Below, piece after piece: positions 12,578 to 24,251 of a DNA stretch of 64,000 bases. Source of the DNA: Lepus europaeus (taxonomy: Eukaryota; Chordata; Mammalia; Lagomorpha; Leporidae); contig NC_084838.1 of the NCBI RefSeq assembly GCF_033115175.1, forward strand, positions 39,969,468-40,033,467. Reading direction: 5' to 3'. Positions within the stretch are counted from its first letter, which is position 1; each line of letters opens with the position of its first letter. The notes under the pieces are model-generated. The model saw nothing but the letters and a program-made list of their open reading frames with translations, was not told the DNA's origin and did no database searches. A program made the position numbers and the translations under genes.

Positions 12578-12912
12578 GGCCGGCGCCGCGGCTCAATAGG
12601 CTAATCCTCGGCCTTGCGGCGCCGGCACACCGGGTTCTAGTCCTGGTCGGGGTGCCAGATTCTGTCCCGGTTGCCCCTCTTCCAGGCCAGCTCTCTGCTG
12701 TGGCCAGGGAGTGCAGTGGAGGATGGCCCAAGTTCTTGGGCTCTGCACCCCATGGGAGACCAGGATAAGCACCTGGCTCCTGCCATCGGATCAGTGCGAT
12801 GCGCCGGTCGCAGCGGCCATTGGAGGGTGAACGAACGGCAAAAAGGAAGACCTTTCTCTCTGTCTCTCTCTCTCACTGTCCACTCTGCCTGTCAAAAAAA
12901 AAAAAAAAAAAA
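12578..12912 (+). mobile_element. CSINE (young type)
   Basis: A full head GGCCGGCGCCGCGGCTCAAT, body, CT stretch and pure A tail are present. Target duplication agaaacctttcatg is at about 12565-12578 and 12913-12926. It has low divergence compared with its L1 host. Confidence 0.94.
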
Positions 12913-13246
12913 AGAAACCTTTCATGATATGTTTTTCATATTTTTTGTTGTGATGCACAGTAAGAGTTTATAATGTAACCCTATACATATATTTTTAAAT
13001 GTTTTTAGAACTATAACTAAAAGTTTTGTGAAACAATCATACTTTTACTAGATGTGCTGTTCTTTGATATTTTATTTCCTCTCTATCCTATTTCATTATA
13101 ATAACTCTGATATTGACTCATTGACTCTCTAATATGATTTCATGATTTACTAATGGGCCTGGGCCTACAATGTAAAAAACACAGCCTTAGGATTATTTTG
13201 ATTAAAGAGCTCCACTTTTGTCTTTCGATTGAAAGATGGTTATCTC

Positions 13247-13635
13247 AGGGCCTGCACTGTGGCATAGCGGGTAAAGCCGCCGCCTGCAGTTCCAGCATCC
13301 CATATGGGCACCAGTTCAAGTCCTGGCTGCTCCTCTTCTGATCCAGTTCTCTGGTATGGCCTGGGAAAGCAGTAAAAGAAGGCCCAAGTCTTTGGACCCC
13401 TGCACCCGTATGGGAGACATGGAAGAAGCTCCTTAGAAACCTTTTATTTATCTGAAAGGTAGACATATCCAGAAAGAGTGATATAGCTTTGGATATCTCC
13501 TGGATTTGGATAGGTGCAGCTCTGGCTGTTGCAGCCACTTGGGGAGTGAACCAGCAGATGGAAGACTTCTCTCTACCTCAGCCTCAGCCTCTCTATAACT
13601 CTGTCCTTCAAATAAATAAATAAATCTTTAAAAAA
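13247..13635 (+). mobile_element. CSINE, older type, with internal insert
   Basis: The head is ggcctgcactgtggcatagc and the tail caaataaataaataaatc. About 75 bases near 13430-13500 do not fit the C-repeat body and separate its two halves, so this copy was disrupted after insertion. Confidence 0.8.
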
Positions 13636-13744
13636 ATTGTTATCTCTAAAATACAATATCATGAGGTATGAGGTCAATTTTGCCCTTGATCGGAGTGATA
13701 CAAGAACAGAATTGTCAGTCTATAGAGCCTGTGTGATTGGTGGG

Positions 13745-14080
13745 GTGGGCATTCAGGGTAGTGGTTAGGCTGCTGCATGGAATGGCCACATTCTGTATCA
13801 GAATGCCTGGGCTCAAGTTCTGGCTTCACTCCCAATTCTAGCTTCCTGCTAATGCACACCTCAGATGCAGTAGTCATGGCTCAAGTGCTTGGGTCACTGC
13901 CACTCCCATGGGAGACCTGGAGTGAGTTCCTGACTCCTGGTTTTGGCTTGGCCCAGACCCAGCTTTTGCGGCATTTGGGGAGTGAATCGGTGGATGGGAG
14001 ATATCTGTCTGTCTGTCTGTCTGTCTTTCTCCCTCTTTCTGGGTGTCTACTTTTCAGATAAATAAAATAATTAATCAATT
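13745..14080 (+). mobile_element. CSINE, older subtype
   Basis: It carries the gggcattcagggtagtggttagg head, the subtype body with cttcctgctaatgcacacc, a (CTGT)n run near 14005 and an AAATAAAATAA tail. Followed at about 14105-14165 by a short head-only SINE fragment. Confidence 0.8.
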
Positions 14081-14221
14081 AAAATATAAACATATAAACA
14101 AATATAAACGTGTGGCACAGCAGGTTAAACATCCACCTGTGATGCTGGCATCCCATGGATCACCAGTAGTTTTTCTTTTTTTTTTTTTTAAACATTTTGC
14201 TTTGGTTCCTTTTTTTTTAAA

Positions 14222-14526
14222 AAAAGATTTATTTTATTTATTTGAAAGACAGAGTTACAGAGAGAGGTTTTCCATCTTCTGGTTCACTCCCTAAATGACC
14301 ACAAATGGCCAGAGCTGAGCTGATCCAAAGCCAGGAGCCAGGAGCTTCTTCCAGGTCTCCCACACGGGTACAGGCACCCAGGGACTTGGGCCATCTTTTA
14401 CTGCTCTCCCAGGCGATAGCAGAGAGCTGGATCAGAAGTGGAGCAGCCAGGACTTGAACCAGCACTCACATGGGATGCTGGAACTGCAGGCAGTGGCTTT
14501 ACATGCTACGTCACAGTGCCAGCCCC
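14222..14526 (-). mobile_element. CSINE, older type, minus strand
   Basis: The reverse orientation is clear: aaaagatttattttatttatttgaaag at the left and cacagtgccagcccc at the right. It is a complete-length copy and has no coding content. Confidence 0.88.
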
Positions 14527-14569
14527 CAAAATATTATTTAGAAGGAAATATATTTGAATTTCAGAAAAC

Positions 14570-15410
14570 AAACATAACCTGACTCAAAGAACTGGATTTT
14601 CTAAGGCCTCCTGTTACTCATGGCATTGTATAATTCCCTCCCCCCAAATAACTTGTCCTGACCAACAGAATATTTTTTCTTTTCTTTTTTTTTTTTTATT
14701 TATTTGACAGGTAGAGTTTTAGACAGTGAGAGAGAGAGAGAGAGACAAAGGTCTTCCTCCCATTGGTTCACCCCACAAATGGCTGCTACGGCCAGCACTA
14801 CGCTGATCCGAAGCCAGGAGCCAGGTGCTTCCTCCTAGTCCTCCCAAGGACTTGGGCCATCCTCCACTGCCTTCCCAGGCCACAGCAGAGAGCTGGACTG
14901 GAAGAGGAACAACCAGGACTAGAACCCAGCGCCCGAAAGGGACGCCAGCGCTGTAGGCGGAGGATTAACCAAGTGAGCCACAGCACTGGCCCGACCAACA
15001 GAATATTAAAGAGTGTCTATGATGAGGTTACAAAAGATCATTATTTGGGACCTGCCAGCTGACTCTCCCTATTGCCTTTTTGGTGTTCATACTTTTGTGA
15101 AACAAGCTGCCATCTTGGAAAGGCCTACATGGCAAGGTACTGAGGGCAGCCTGTGTTAAACTGCCAGAGAGGAACTGAATCTTTCCAACAATGACTGAGT
15201 GAGTTGGGAAGCAGATCCTCCAGAGGAGACCACAGTCCCTGGGCTGACACTTTGATTTTGGCCTTGTGAGAGACTGTGAGGCTGAGGACCCACGTAAGCT
15301 ATGCCTTGATTCTTGACCTATAGATATCATGAGATGATAATAAATGTGTGTTGTCTTAACTGGCATTTTTTGGGGTAACTGGTTATGCAGCAATAGTAAT
15401 ACAGACAGGA
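14570..15410 (+). mobile_element. MLT1-like LTR (ERVL-MaLR), solo, split by a SINE
   Basis: Both sides of the nested SINE carry MLT1-type LTR text: ataattccctcc and gaccaacagaatatt on the left, then ggttacaaaag, gaactgaatc, gagaccacag, gccttgtgagagac, and the characteristic ataataaatgtgtgttgt polyadenylation region near 15340 on the right. No internal retroviral genes are present. The family is inferred from remembered consensus phrases. Confidence 0.75.
14675..14992 (-). mobile_element. CSINE (young type), minus strand
   Basis: A perfect 15-bp target duplication gaccaacagaatatt (14660-14674 and 14993-15007) brackets a reverse-oriented C-repeat. It interrupts the MLT1-like LTR. Confidence 0.94.
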
Positions 15411-15667
15411 ACTGGGGAAATCCTTTTAACTCCCAGGGCTCTAAATGAGTGCACTATAGTCATAGCAAAGGCCTTGGGGCACAATACAAACTACCCATCA
15501 CCAATTTTATGGTGAAGTGCATGTTCAAATTCTTCCTCCTATTAAATTGGATTCTTTTCTTATTTTTGAATTTGAGGGCCTTTAATATATTCTGGATATA
15601 TGTGCTTTGTCAGATATATAAATATTTCCTCCACTCTATGACTTGCATTCTCATTCACTTAACATTT

Positions 15668-16005
15668 TTCTTTCTTTCTTTCTTTCTTTTTTTTGATTTT
15701 TAAAGATAGATTCATTTATTTGGAAGGCAGAGTTAGAGAGAGGGAAACACTTTCATCCACTGGCTCATTCCCCAAATGGCCACAATAGCTAGAGGTGGGC
15801 CAAGCCAAAGACAGGAGCCAGGCACTCCATCTGGGTCTCCCATGTGGGTGCAGGGCCCATGGATTTTGGCCATCTTTTGCTGCTTTTCCAGGTCATTGGC
15901 AGAGAGCTGGATCAGAAGTGGAACAGCTGGGACTAAAACTGGTGCCCATACTGGATGCCGGCACTGTAAATGACTGCTTAACACACTGTGCCACAATGCC
16001 ACCCC
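15668..16005 (-). mobile_element. CSINE, older type, minus strand
   Basis: It begins with a (CTTT)n/T-rich tail and ends caatgccaccccc. The short repeat aacatt flanks it (15661 and 16006). It is nested in the antisense L1. Confidence 0.85.
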
Positions 16006-16604
16006 CAACATTGTCTTTCAAAGGGGAGACATTTTTAAATTTTGATGATGTACAACTTATCCACTTCGTTTTTTTATGGCTCATACTTTTGGAGTTCTAA
16101 GAAACTGCCTAACCCAAGGTCACACATTTTCTTTCATGAAGTTTATGGTTTTAGGCCTACATGTTGAATCTATGATACATTTTGAGTAAATTTTTGTATA
16201 TGGTATGAAGTATACATTGAAGTCCATTTTTCACATATTGTTCCTAGCACTATTTGCCTCTTTATTGGAAACCAGCTGTCCATACAATAGGTCTGTATCT
16301 GGATTCTTGATTCTTTTTGTTTGATCTGTTTGTCTGTATTTATGCCAACACCATGCTATCATGATTACTGTAGTTTTTTTTTTTATTTGAAAGCCAGTGT
16401 ATTGGTATTGCACATGTTTTTAGATTTATCCCTGAGTATTTCGCATTTATGATATTTTCATATTTCAATTTCCAATTGTTTGTTGCTAATAAACAGAAAC
16501 ACAATTTTTACATATTGACTTTGTATCTTAAAACCTTGATAAATTCACTTAGTAGTTCTAGTAGCTTTTTTTTTTTTCCAGATACTACAGGGTTGTTTGT
16601 TTTT

Positions 16605-16623
16605 TGTTTTTTACAGAGAGGCA

Positions 16624-16660
<37 letters not shown>

Positions 16661-16902
16661 CTTCCATCTGCTGGCTCACTCCCCAGATGGCCACAACGGC
16701 TGGAGCTGAACTGATCCCAAGCCAGGAGCCAGGAGCTTTTTCCAAGTCTCCCATGTGGATGCAGGGGCCCAAGGACTTGAGCCATTTTCTACTACTTTGC
16801 CAGGCCATAGCAGAGAGCTGGATTGGAAGTGGAGCAGCCTGTATACAATGCCAGCACTGCAAGCAGTGGCTTTACCTGCTATGCCACAGTGCCAACCCCA
16901 AT
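16605..16902 (-). mobile_element. CSINE, older type, minus strand, with (GA)n
   Basis: A (GA)n run at about 16628-16658 and a reverse-oriented C-repeat body end in tgccacagtgccaacccc. The flanks atactacaggg and atactaaggg are a probable imperfect target duplication. The overlapping open frames are SINE-derived and not genes. Confidence 0.88.
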
Positions 16903-17189
16903 ACTAAGGGTTTTTAACATAGATGATCATGTTATCTGTGGTTAAAGGCAATTTTATTTCCAACCTGGATGCCTTTTCTTTTCTTTGCCTCAAAGCACTG
17001 ATTAGAAGCTCCAGCATAATGCTGAACGGAAGTGGTGAGTGAATATCCTTGTATTGTTACTAATCTTAGAGGACAGGCATCTAGTTTTTTTACCATTAAA
17101 TATAATATTAGCCATGGAGTTTTTATAGATGTCCTTTACTACATAAAGGAATTCTTTCCCTAGCTTGCTGAGATTTTAAAAATAAAATG

Positions 17190-17515
17190 TGTGGGTCGGT
17201 GCTGTGGCATAGTCGGCTAAGCCTCCGTCTGTGGCGCCGGATTCCCATATGGGCACTGGTTTGTGTCCCAGCTGCTCCTCCTTGAATCCAGCTCTCTGCT
17301 ATGGCCTGGGAAAGTAGTAGAAGATGCCCCAAGTCCTTGGGCCCCTGAACCCACGTGGGAGACCCAGAAAAAGCTCCTGGCTTGGATTGGTGTAGATCCG
17401 GTCGTTGCAGCCATCTGGGGAGTGAACCAACAGAAGGAAGACCTTTCTCTCTGTCTCTCCTTCTCACTGTCTGTAATGCTACCTCTCAAATAAATAAATA
17501 TAATCTTTTAAAAAA
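17190..17515 (+). mobile_element. CSINE, older type
   Basis: It has the head ggtcggtgctgtggcatagt, a complete body, and the tail caaataaataaatataatc. It is nested in antisense L1 sequence. Confidence 0.88.
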
Positions 17516-18489
17516 ATAATTTAGTTATTTTTTTCAAATATCTTTTTTCATATTTTTTTTGCTCCCATTACCTCCCTCTATTTCTTTGACTCCAATTATA
17601 GGCATGTTAGGTTGCTTGAAGTTGTCAGAAGTTCATTTTTTTTTATTTTTTAAAATTCTATTTTTAAATTTAATTCTATTTTTTAGCCACTTGCTTTATT
17701 TAGAGTCTCATCTCTTACTTAAGTTCAGGGATTCCACTATGCTTCTCCTGGGTTTTCATCTCCATATCCTGGAATCTCTCTCGGGGCACTAAGCTAGGAA
17801 AAATTGAAGGGCTCTTCTCGATCCCCTCTTCCCTCATCTCCTGAGGACCACAGTCCTTTTTTGATTGATGTCCAGTGACTAGAATTACATTTGTCTGGTT
17901 TTTTTTTTCTTTTTGTCAGTAGGTTCTAGGCAGAAGGCAAATCTATTCATTTTTATTCTACCTTGATTGTAAGTGAAAATTGGAAGGCCTCTGAATATTT
18001 TAGCCTGCATCGATCCTGAAAAGGCAAGAGTTTTGACTACATTTGTGAGACAGCATACTTGTACAAGTATTTGATATCTTTTCTTTTGCCCTAACACCCC
18101 TGGTATGGTCTCTGTTAAAGTTAAATTTTTATGTATTGTAGGAGATTGGGTCCAATTTCATTCTTTTGCATGTGGATATCAGGTTATCCCAGCACCTTTA
18201 TTTTCTTTATTGCATTGTCTTGGCACCCTTGTCAAATAGTAATGGACCATGTAAGTGTGAGTCTGCTTCTGGATTCTCAGTAACATTTCATTCATGTATA
18301 TGTTTACCTTTGTTCCAGTATTGCAGTATCTTGGTTCCTGAAGCTTGGTACTAAGTTTTGAAATGGGAAAGTATGACTCCTCCAATTTTGTCATTCTTTC
18401 TCAAGTCTGTTTTGGTTGTTCAGAGTCCCTTGAATTTCCCATGAATTTTAGATCAGCTTATCAGTTTCTGCAAAATGCTACTTTTTTTT

Positions 18490-18990
18490 TTAGTAGTAAA
18501 CAGGTATTAGGAACTATTGCACAATAGTGGAAGGTTTATTAAAAGAGACTTTAAAACAGAACTGGGCTGCATTCTGAATACAGCATGGACTGGGGTGGGG
18601 GTGGGGTGGTTATAACCACAGAGAAGGGTCAGGTTGGTGGATGGAGATTTACCAAAAATCATCAGGGGTAGGAGGGTTCTGGTTAGACAGATCTAACAGG
18701 ACGCTTGCTGAAGGCAGGCCAGGGTGATCAGATACCAAGAGTGAGGGATGAGGAATTTGATGAGATATCAAGGGTTTTGAGAAATTGAGGGTGAAGGATT
18801 CTCTCTAAAGTGTCCTAGTAAGATTCTTGTCAGAATGAGCAATGACGGTCAGACACAGGAACATCAAGGTCAAGACCTAAAGAGCTACCAGGAGCCTGAT
18901 AAAAAGCTACTCAGTGAGAAACACATTGTCCATAGTACTGTGAAACCAGTAAAACCGTGACATCATCTTGAGACAAATCAATCATAGTTT
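18490..18990. other. No gene or named repeat recognised
   Basis: This moderately GC-balanced stretch includes a G-rich run ggggtgggggtggggtgg near 18592. No convincing ORF, LTR ends or SINE features are visible. Confidence 0.4.
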
Positions 18991-19007
18991 AAAGAAAAAG
19001 GAATTAG

Positions 19008-19377
19008 GGCCAGCGCCGCGGCTCAATAGGCGCTGGCACACCGGGTTCTAGTCCCGGTCGGGGCACTGGATTCTGTCCCAGTTGCCCCTCTTCCAGGCCA
19101 GCTCTCTGCTGTGGCCAGAGAGTGCAGTGGAGGATGGCCCAAGTTCTTGGGCCCTGCACCCCATGGGAGACCAGGAGAAGCACCTGGCTCCTGGCTTCAG
19201 ATCAGCGCAGTGCGCTGGCTGTAGTGCGCCGGCCGCGGTGGCCATTGGAGGGTGAACCAACGGCAAAGGAAGATCTTTCTCTCTGTCTCTCTCTCTCACT
19301 GTCCACTCTGCCTGTCAAAAATTAAAAAATAAATAAATAAATAAAAATTAAAAAAAAAAAAGTTAAAAAAAAAAAAG
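19008..19377 (+). mobile_element. CSINE with deleted head, first of a pair
   Basis: The head jumps from gctcaatagg directly to cgctggcacacc, a deletion of about 24 bases compared with other copies. The tail is a long A-rich run with several AAAT units. It is flanked by aaagaaaaaggaattag at 18991-19007 and 19378-19394. Confidence 0.92.
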
Positions 19378-19394
19378 AAAGAAAAAGGAATTAG

Positions 19395-19721
19395 GGGGCT
19401 GGCGCCATGGCTCACTTGGTTAATCCTCTGCCTGCGGTGCCGGCATCCCATATGGGCACCGGGTTCTAGTCCTGGTTGCCCCTCTTCCAGTCCAACTCTC
19501 TGCTGTGGCCTGGGAAGGCAGTGGAGGATGGCCCAGGTGCTTGGGCCCTGCACCAGCATGGGAGACCAGGAGGAAGCACCTGGCTCCTGGCTTCGGATCA
19601 GCGTAGTTCCGGCCGTAGCAGCCATTTGTGGGGTTAACCAATGGGAGGAAGACCTTTCTCTCTGTCTCTCTCATTGTCTAACTCTGCCTGTCAAATTAAA
19701 AAAAAAAGAAAAAAGAAAAAA
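19395..19721 (+). mobile_element. CSINE, second of a pair at the same target site
   Basis: This complete copy is inserted into the 3' target duplication of the preceding SINE. A third copy of the site (aaagaaaaaggaatta) follows at 19722-19737. Both elements point the same way. Confidence 0.92.
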
Positions 19722-19861
19722 AAAGAAAAAGGAATTAAATTGAGTATAGATATTATTATTCTTTAAAGGCTAAAAATTATTGCAGATTTTTTAAAAAGAC
19801 TTTCAAACTCCATATGAAGAGGTCACTGAAGCAAACTGCAGATTTTAATTTCTCTCTCTTT

Positions 19862-20010
19862 TTTAAGAAATATTATTTATTTGAAACAAAGAGTGGGAGG
19901 AGTGAGAGAGAACACTTCCACCTGCTGGTTCATTCCCCAGATGGCTGCAACAGTCAGGTCTGGACCAAGTCAAAGCCGGGAACCAGGAATTCCCTCCTCC
20001 TGGTCTAGAA
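19862..20010 (-). mobile_element. CSINE fragment, minus strand
   Basis: The A/T tail (ttaagaaatattatttatttgaaac), GA-rich segment and proximal body are present. The copy stops at ctcctggtctag and lacks its head. Confidence 0.75.
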
Positions 20011-20189
20011 ACATGTGTATGATCATTTTCAGAAAACACATCATCACAACTCTCTCCATGTGATGCAGGAAAATACACCAAAGACACAATCTCAGTTTCC
20101 ACACAAAAATATAATGTGATCAAATATATATTTAATAAAATACACTCAAAACAAAATAATTATAAAATAGATATTTTGAGAATCTTTTA

Positions 20190-20490
20190 AAAATTTTTTT
20201 AAAAATTTATTTGAAAGGCAAAGAGATAGAGGCAAGATAAAGAGAGATCTTTGTCTAGTGGTTCACTCCTCAAGTGCCTACAACAACTGGGCCAGGCTTA
20301 AATCAAGAACTTGGAACTTAATCCATGTCTCTCAGTGTGGGTGTCAGAGACACAGTCATTTTAATCATCACCTGTTGCCTAGAACTGAGAGTACAGCCAG
20401 ACAGCAGAGCCAGGACTTGAACCCAGGGTGTCTGATATGGGGTGCAGGTGCCCCAAGTGGTGTTTTAATTGCTGTGCGAAACGCCTACCC
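20190..20490 (-). mobile_element. CSINE, old and diverged, minus strand
   Basis: The aaaaatttatttgaaaggc tail end and a diverged body contain ggacttgaacccagg, a reverse-complemented B box. It ends near gctgtgcgaaacgccta. Divergence is higher than for most copies here. Confidence 0.7.
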
Positions 20491-20604
20491 TAGGAATCTC
20501 TGTTATTCCCAAATATTATTACACAGAGACACTAGCAGTTTATGCATATTTATTCTTACAGATGGATAACTCCCTCTTCCAATTCCATACATTAAAATCC
20601 CCTC

Positions 20605-21840
20605 TCTGGAGTAGGCATTTGATATAGCAGTTTAGATGCCTCTGGGGATGCCTATATCTCAAATTGGAGTGCCTCCACGTTCCCTCAGACTTACTCCTAA
20701 GGGTAAAGCTAAAAACTTGCCATGAACTCCAAATCTCATTAAGTTGGCAGGTACCAATGTCATCTTACTAGTTAAAGTGATCAGTTTAAGTTCATAATTG
20801 ATCATAAAGATAGGAATAAGTGTCAAAGGGATCACATAAATAAGACCAAGTGTCTGATAATAACAATTGATAGAATTAAAAAGGAGAGAACAATCCAACA
20901 TGGGAAGCAGGACACACAGCAGACTCAGAGGATGACAAATGCCCTAAACAGCACTCTGGCCTCAGATTCAGCCCTTAAGGCATTCAGATCTGGCTAAAAA
21001 GCCCATGAGAGCATTTCAGGCATGGAAAGCCAAGACACTGTCAAAAAATTACCTACATAAAAGATCTCTGTGAGTGAGATCCGGGTGGAAAGAAGGGGCC
21101 ATCAAAGAAGGAGGTACCTTTCTCTAAAGGGAGGAGAAAACTTCCACTTTGATTATGGCCTTGTCTAAATAATGTCAGAGTTTGTGAACTCAAGAGGCTT
21201 CCATAGCCTTGGCAGCTCATGACAAGAGCCTTGGGTGATCACTGACATCATAAATAAGAGTGTCAATTGTTAAATCAACAACAGGAGTGCACTTGCTCCC
21301 CATGTGGGACCTCTGTCCTTAATGTGTTGTACTATGAGAATTAACGGTAAAACTAGTCTTCAAACAGTACTTTACACTTTGTGTGTCTGTGTGGATGCAA
21401 ACTGTTGAAATCTTTACTTAGTATAGAGTTGATCTTCTATATATAAAGATAATTAAAAAGGAATCTTAATGAAGAATGGGATGGGAGAGGGAGTAGGCAG
21501 TGGGATGGTTTGGATGTGAGATGGTAGGTATGGGAGGAAGAACTGCTATAATCCAAGAGTTGTACTTATGAAATTTATATTTATTAAATAAAAGCTTTCA
21601 TAAAAAATAAAACAACAACAACAACAAATTGGAGTGCCTAGTTGAAGTGCTGGCTATTCTGCTTCCAATCCAGCTTCCTGCCAGTGTGTACTCTGAGAAA
21701 CAACAGTGGATGGCTCAAAAGTTGGTTCCTTGCCACCTATGTGCAAAACCTGAACTGAGTTCCCAGTTCTTGGCTTCAGCCTAGCCCAGTCCTTTGCCCT
21801 CTTCACAAATCAAGGTCTGCAACATGCTCTCAGGAAGAAA
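20605..21840 (+). mobile_element. Old CSINE split by an L1 insertion
   Basis: The left part at 20605-20674 (ggagtaggcatttgatatagcag head) and right part at 21640-21840 (cttccaatccagcttcctgcc onward) are two halves of one element. They are separated by the L1 3' end at 20675-21625. The break is bordered by aaattggagtgcct on both sides. Confidence 0.8.
20675..21625 (+). mobile_element. 5'-truncated L1, 3' UTR only
   Basis: This is lagomorph-type L1 3' UTR text shared with 38956-39862 and 45290-45825: ttactcctaagggtaaagc, tctgtgagtgaga, ttgaaatctttacttagtat, gaatcttaatgaagaatggga, and a tail tttattaaataaaagc with AACAACAAC. The target duplication aaattggagtgcct is perfect at 20661-20674 and 21626-21639. 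No ORF2 remains. Confidence 0.9.
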
Positions 21841-22214
21841 GCTGGGGGCAATTGCATGACTTTCCTCATGTGTTTCTCCTGTCTAAAGGATCATCATCCA
21901 TTGTTGCCTCCTGTCCAGTTTGTACACATACCTTGTCTAATTTTACATATCTTTAGAACAGGAGGGCTAATGCAGCTCATTACTCCATCATGATCTAAGG
22001 TGGATTCAACACCTCTCTATTCTTTATGGAATTTGTATATAAAATAGAATCCTTAACATGATTACACATATATTTACACACAAAAACACATTATAAACAT
22101 CATTAATATCATATCCGTGAAAAGATACCATTATCAAAGTCTACATAATCATTAAAAGTAGAGTATGTCAAGTCTGATATTAGCCTATACAGTTAGACAA
22201 GAAAAATGACAGGA
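21841..22214. other. AT-rich, no gene seen
   Basis: No ORF or recognised element is present apart from the 5' target duplication of the next SINE (gaaaaatgacagga, 22201-22214). It is probably decayed repeat sequence. Confidence 0.35.
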
Positions 22215-22576
22215 GCCGGCGCTGTGGCTCAGTAGGCTAATCCTCCGCCTTGTGGCGCCAGCACACCGGGTTCTAGTCCCGGTCGGGGCACCGATCCTGT
22301 CCCGGTTGCCCCTCTTCCAGGCCAGCTCTCTGCTGTGGCCAGGGAGTGCAGTGGAGGATGGCCCAAGTTCTTGGGCCCTGCACCCCATGGGAGACCAGGA
22401 GAAGCACCTGGCTCCTGCCATCGGAACAGCGCGGTGCGCCGGCTGCAGCGCGCCTACCGCGGCGGCCATTGGAGGGTGAACCAACGGCAAAAAGGAAGAC
22501 CTTTCTCTCTGTCTCTCTCTCTCACCGTCCACTCTGCCTGTCAAAAAATAAAAAATAAAAAAAATTTAAAAAAAAA
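22215..22576 (+). mobile_element. CSINE (young type)
   Basis: It has a full head with GCCGGCGCTGTGGCTCAGTA, the standard body, CT stretch and A-rich tail. Perfect 14-bp target duplication is at 22201-22214 and 22577-22590. Confidence 0.94.
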
Positions 22577-23156
22577 GAAAAATGACAGGAAATATATGAA
22601 AATTATTATTGTGTCCAGGTGATGGAAACTAAAGGAAATAAACTGAACATTTTGATCCTGGTTATGAATAGATAGAACTGAACAACAGTTTTTTTGTAAG
22701 AGCAAAAAATAAAACATAGCAATAAACCATAATTAACACCAAGCAAAAACTATGGAAAGAATACTTTACAACTCTATTGAGAATTCCATTTTCAGGCCCA
22801 TATTTACCCTATTATTTGAAACGACTAAAGAACTAGACAAGATATGTAACAACTTTTAAGATATTAGAAATCAAGCAATAAACAACAGTAATCACAGAGA
22901 GACAGAAACCAGTGATGTAAGCACCCTACAAACTTTATCCAGGCTGTAGTGCAGGGAGGAGGAACGCAGGTAAAACTAGCAATCTTTATGAGTCACTGAG
23001 GGCTAAGGCAACTAGAGCTGGCATAGCAGAGAGCCTGATGAGAGAGTGTGGGACACAAAGAGAAATCCTGGAATCACAAAACAGTTTGCCTCAGGTATTC
23101 ATCAGAGGACAGGTTGATATGTGCATGTGAGAAAAGTACTGGAGGTAGGATTTTTT

Positions 23157-23215
23157 TTTTAAAGATTTATTTATTTATTTGAAATTCAGAGTTACAGAGA
23201 GAGAGAAGTAGAGGC

Positions 23216-23253
<38 letters not shown>

Positions 23254-23508
23254 CTTCCATCTGCTAGTTCATTCCCCAATTGGCCACAAAGGCCAGAGCT
23301 GCGCTGAACCGAAGCCAAGAGCCAGGAGCTTCTTCTGGGTCTACCACATGGGTGCAGGGGCCCAAGGACTTGGGCCATCTTCTACTACTTTCCTGGGCCA
23401 TAGCAGAGAGCTGGATTGGAAGTGGAGCAGTCAGGACTTGAACTGGTGCCCATATGGGATGCTAGCACTGCAGGTGGCAGCTTTACCCACTATGCCACAT
23501 ACTGGCCC
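23157..23508 (-). mobile_element. CSINE, older type, minus strand, with (GA)n
   Basis: It is reverse-oriented, with a (GA)n stretch at 23220-23250. Target duplication ctggaggtaggattttt is at 23140-23156 and 23509-23525. Confidence 0.93.
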
Positions 23509-24106
23509 CTGGAGGTAGGATTTTTAAAATCTGAAAAGGTTATAATAATAATAGCAATAATATAATACAATACCCAGAAATCATATATGAGGCAGATTGT
23601 ATCCCAACTGCCAAAGAAGAAAGCTTCATGACAAATGGGACATTGGGTAGCCTACCAACAACAAACGCCTTACCTCAGCAATGTGTAAGAATTTAATTCT
23701 AAACAACTAGGAGTCCACCTAATGAAGCTTATAAGTGACCTGAAAAGATCAAGCAGTTTACAAGTAAGTAAGTGAACCATACTGTAAAACAAAGCTTAAG
23801 AATATTTTTTTTTTACTGCCATGCAAGAATTTTAACTAAAAACTGTGTAGAAATGCGATTTAAAATGGCGAACTCAATTTTACATAACACTCAAGATAAT
23901 AAAGGGTCAACAGTTTAGTTCTACCACAATGCTTAACAAGGAAATATGTTCCTTTTGCTGGTATAATGGTATACATCAGATGTTCGAATCTATCGGAACA
24001 AGTCATCTCAGTCTCAAGAAATTAGTTCTTTAACAGTTGTTTTTATGAAATCTTTTCTTTCAGTTAAGTCATAAGCAGGATAATTTTCATATACATTCTT
24101 TTTCTT

Positions 24107-24251
24107 AAAAAAGATTTTATTTATTTGAGAGGTAGAGTTACAGACAGTGAAGAGGGAAAGACAGAGAGAGAGGTCTTCCATCTGCTGGTTCACTCCCCAA
24201 ATAGCCACAACAGTGGGAGCTAAGCCAATCCGAAGCCAGGAGCCAGGAGCT
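24107..24251 (-). mobile_element. CSINE fragment, minus strand
   Basis: The tail and proximal body are present up to ccaggagccaggagc. The distal head is missing, and the following sequence is unrelated. Confidence 0.8.

Larger units (their letters stand above)
10850..18490 (-). mobile_element. Fossil L1 (L1M class), antisense, with nested insertions
   Basis: In + orientation the text reads as the reverse complement of an old L1: ttcagtggcattaagtgcat near 11285, tggaattactggatctc near 11730, tggtatctcattgtggtttt near 12270, and tatctggattcttgattc near 16300. It covers 3' UTR through ORF2 pieces on the minus strand. It is interrupted by several SINEs and an LTR, and pieces are missing, so no protein could be made. 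Boundaries are approximate, and 10850-11220 may belong to a second L1 fragment. Confidence 0.75.

Noticed and set aside
12578..12680. tRNA-like A and B box sequences at SINE heads
   Set aside because: These are internal promoter parts of the SINEs. No cloverleaf-forming tRNA gene stands alone.
12163..12768. 201-codon plus-strand open frame
   Set aside because: It runs through antisense L1 sequence straight into a SINE, so the frame is accidental.
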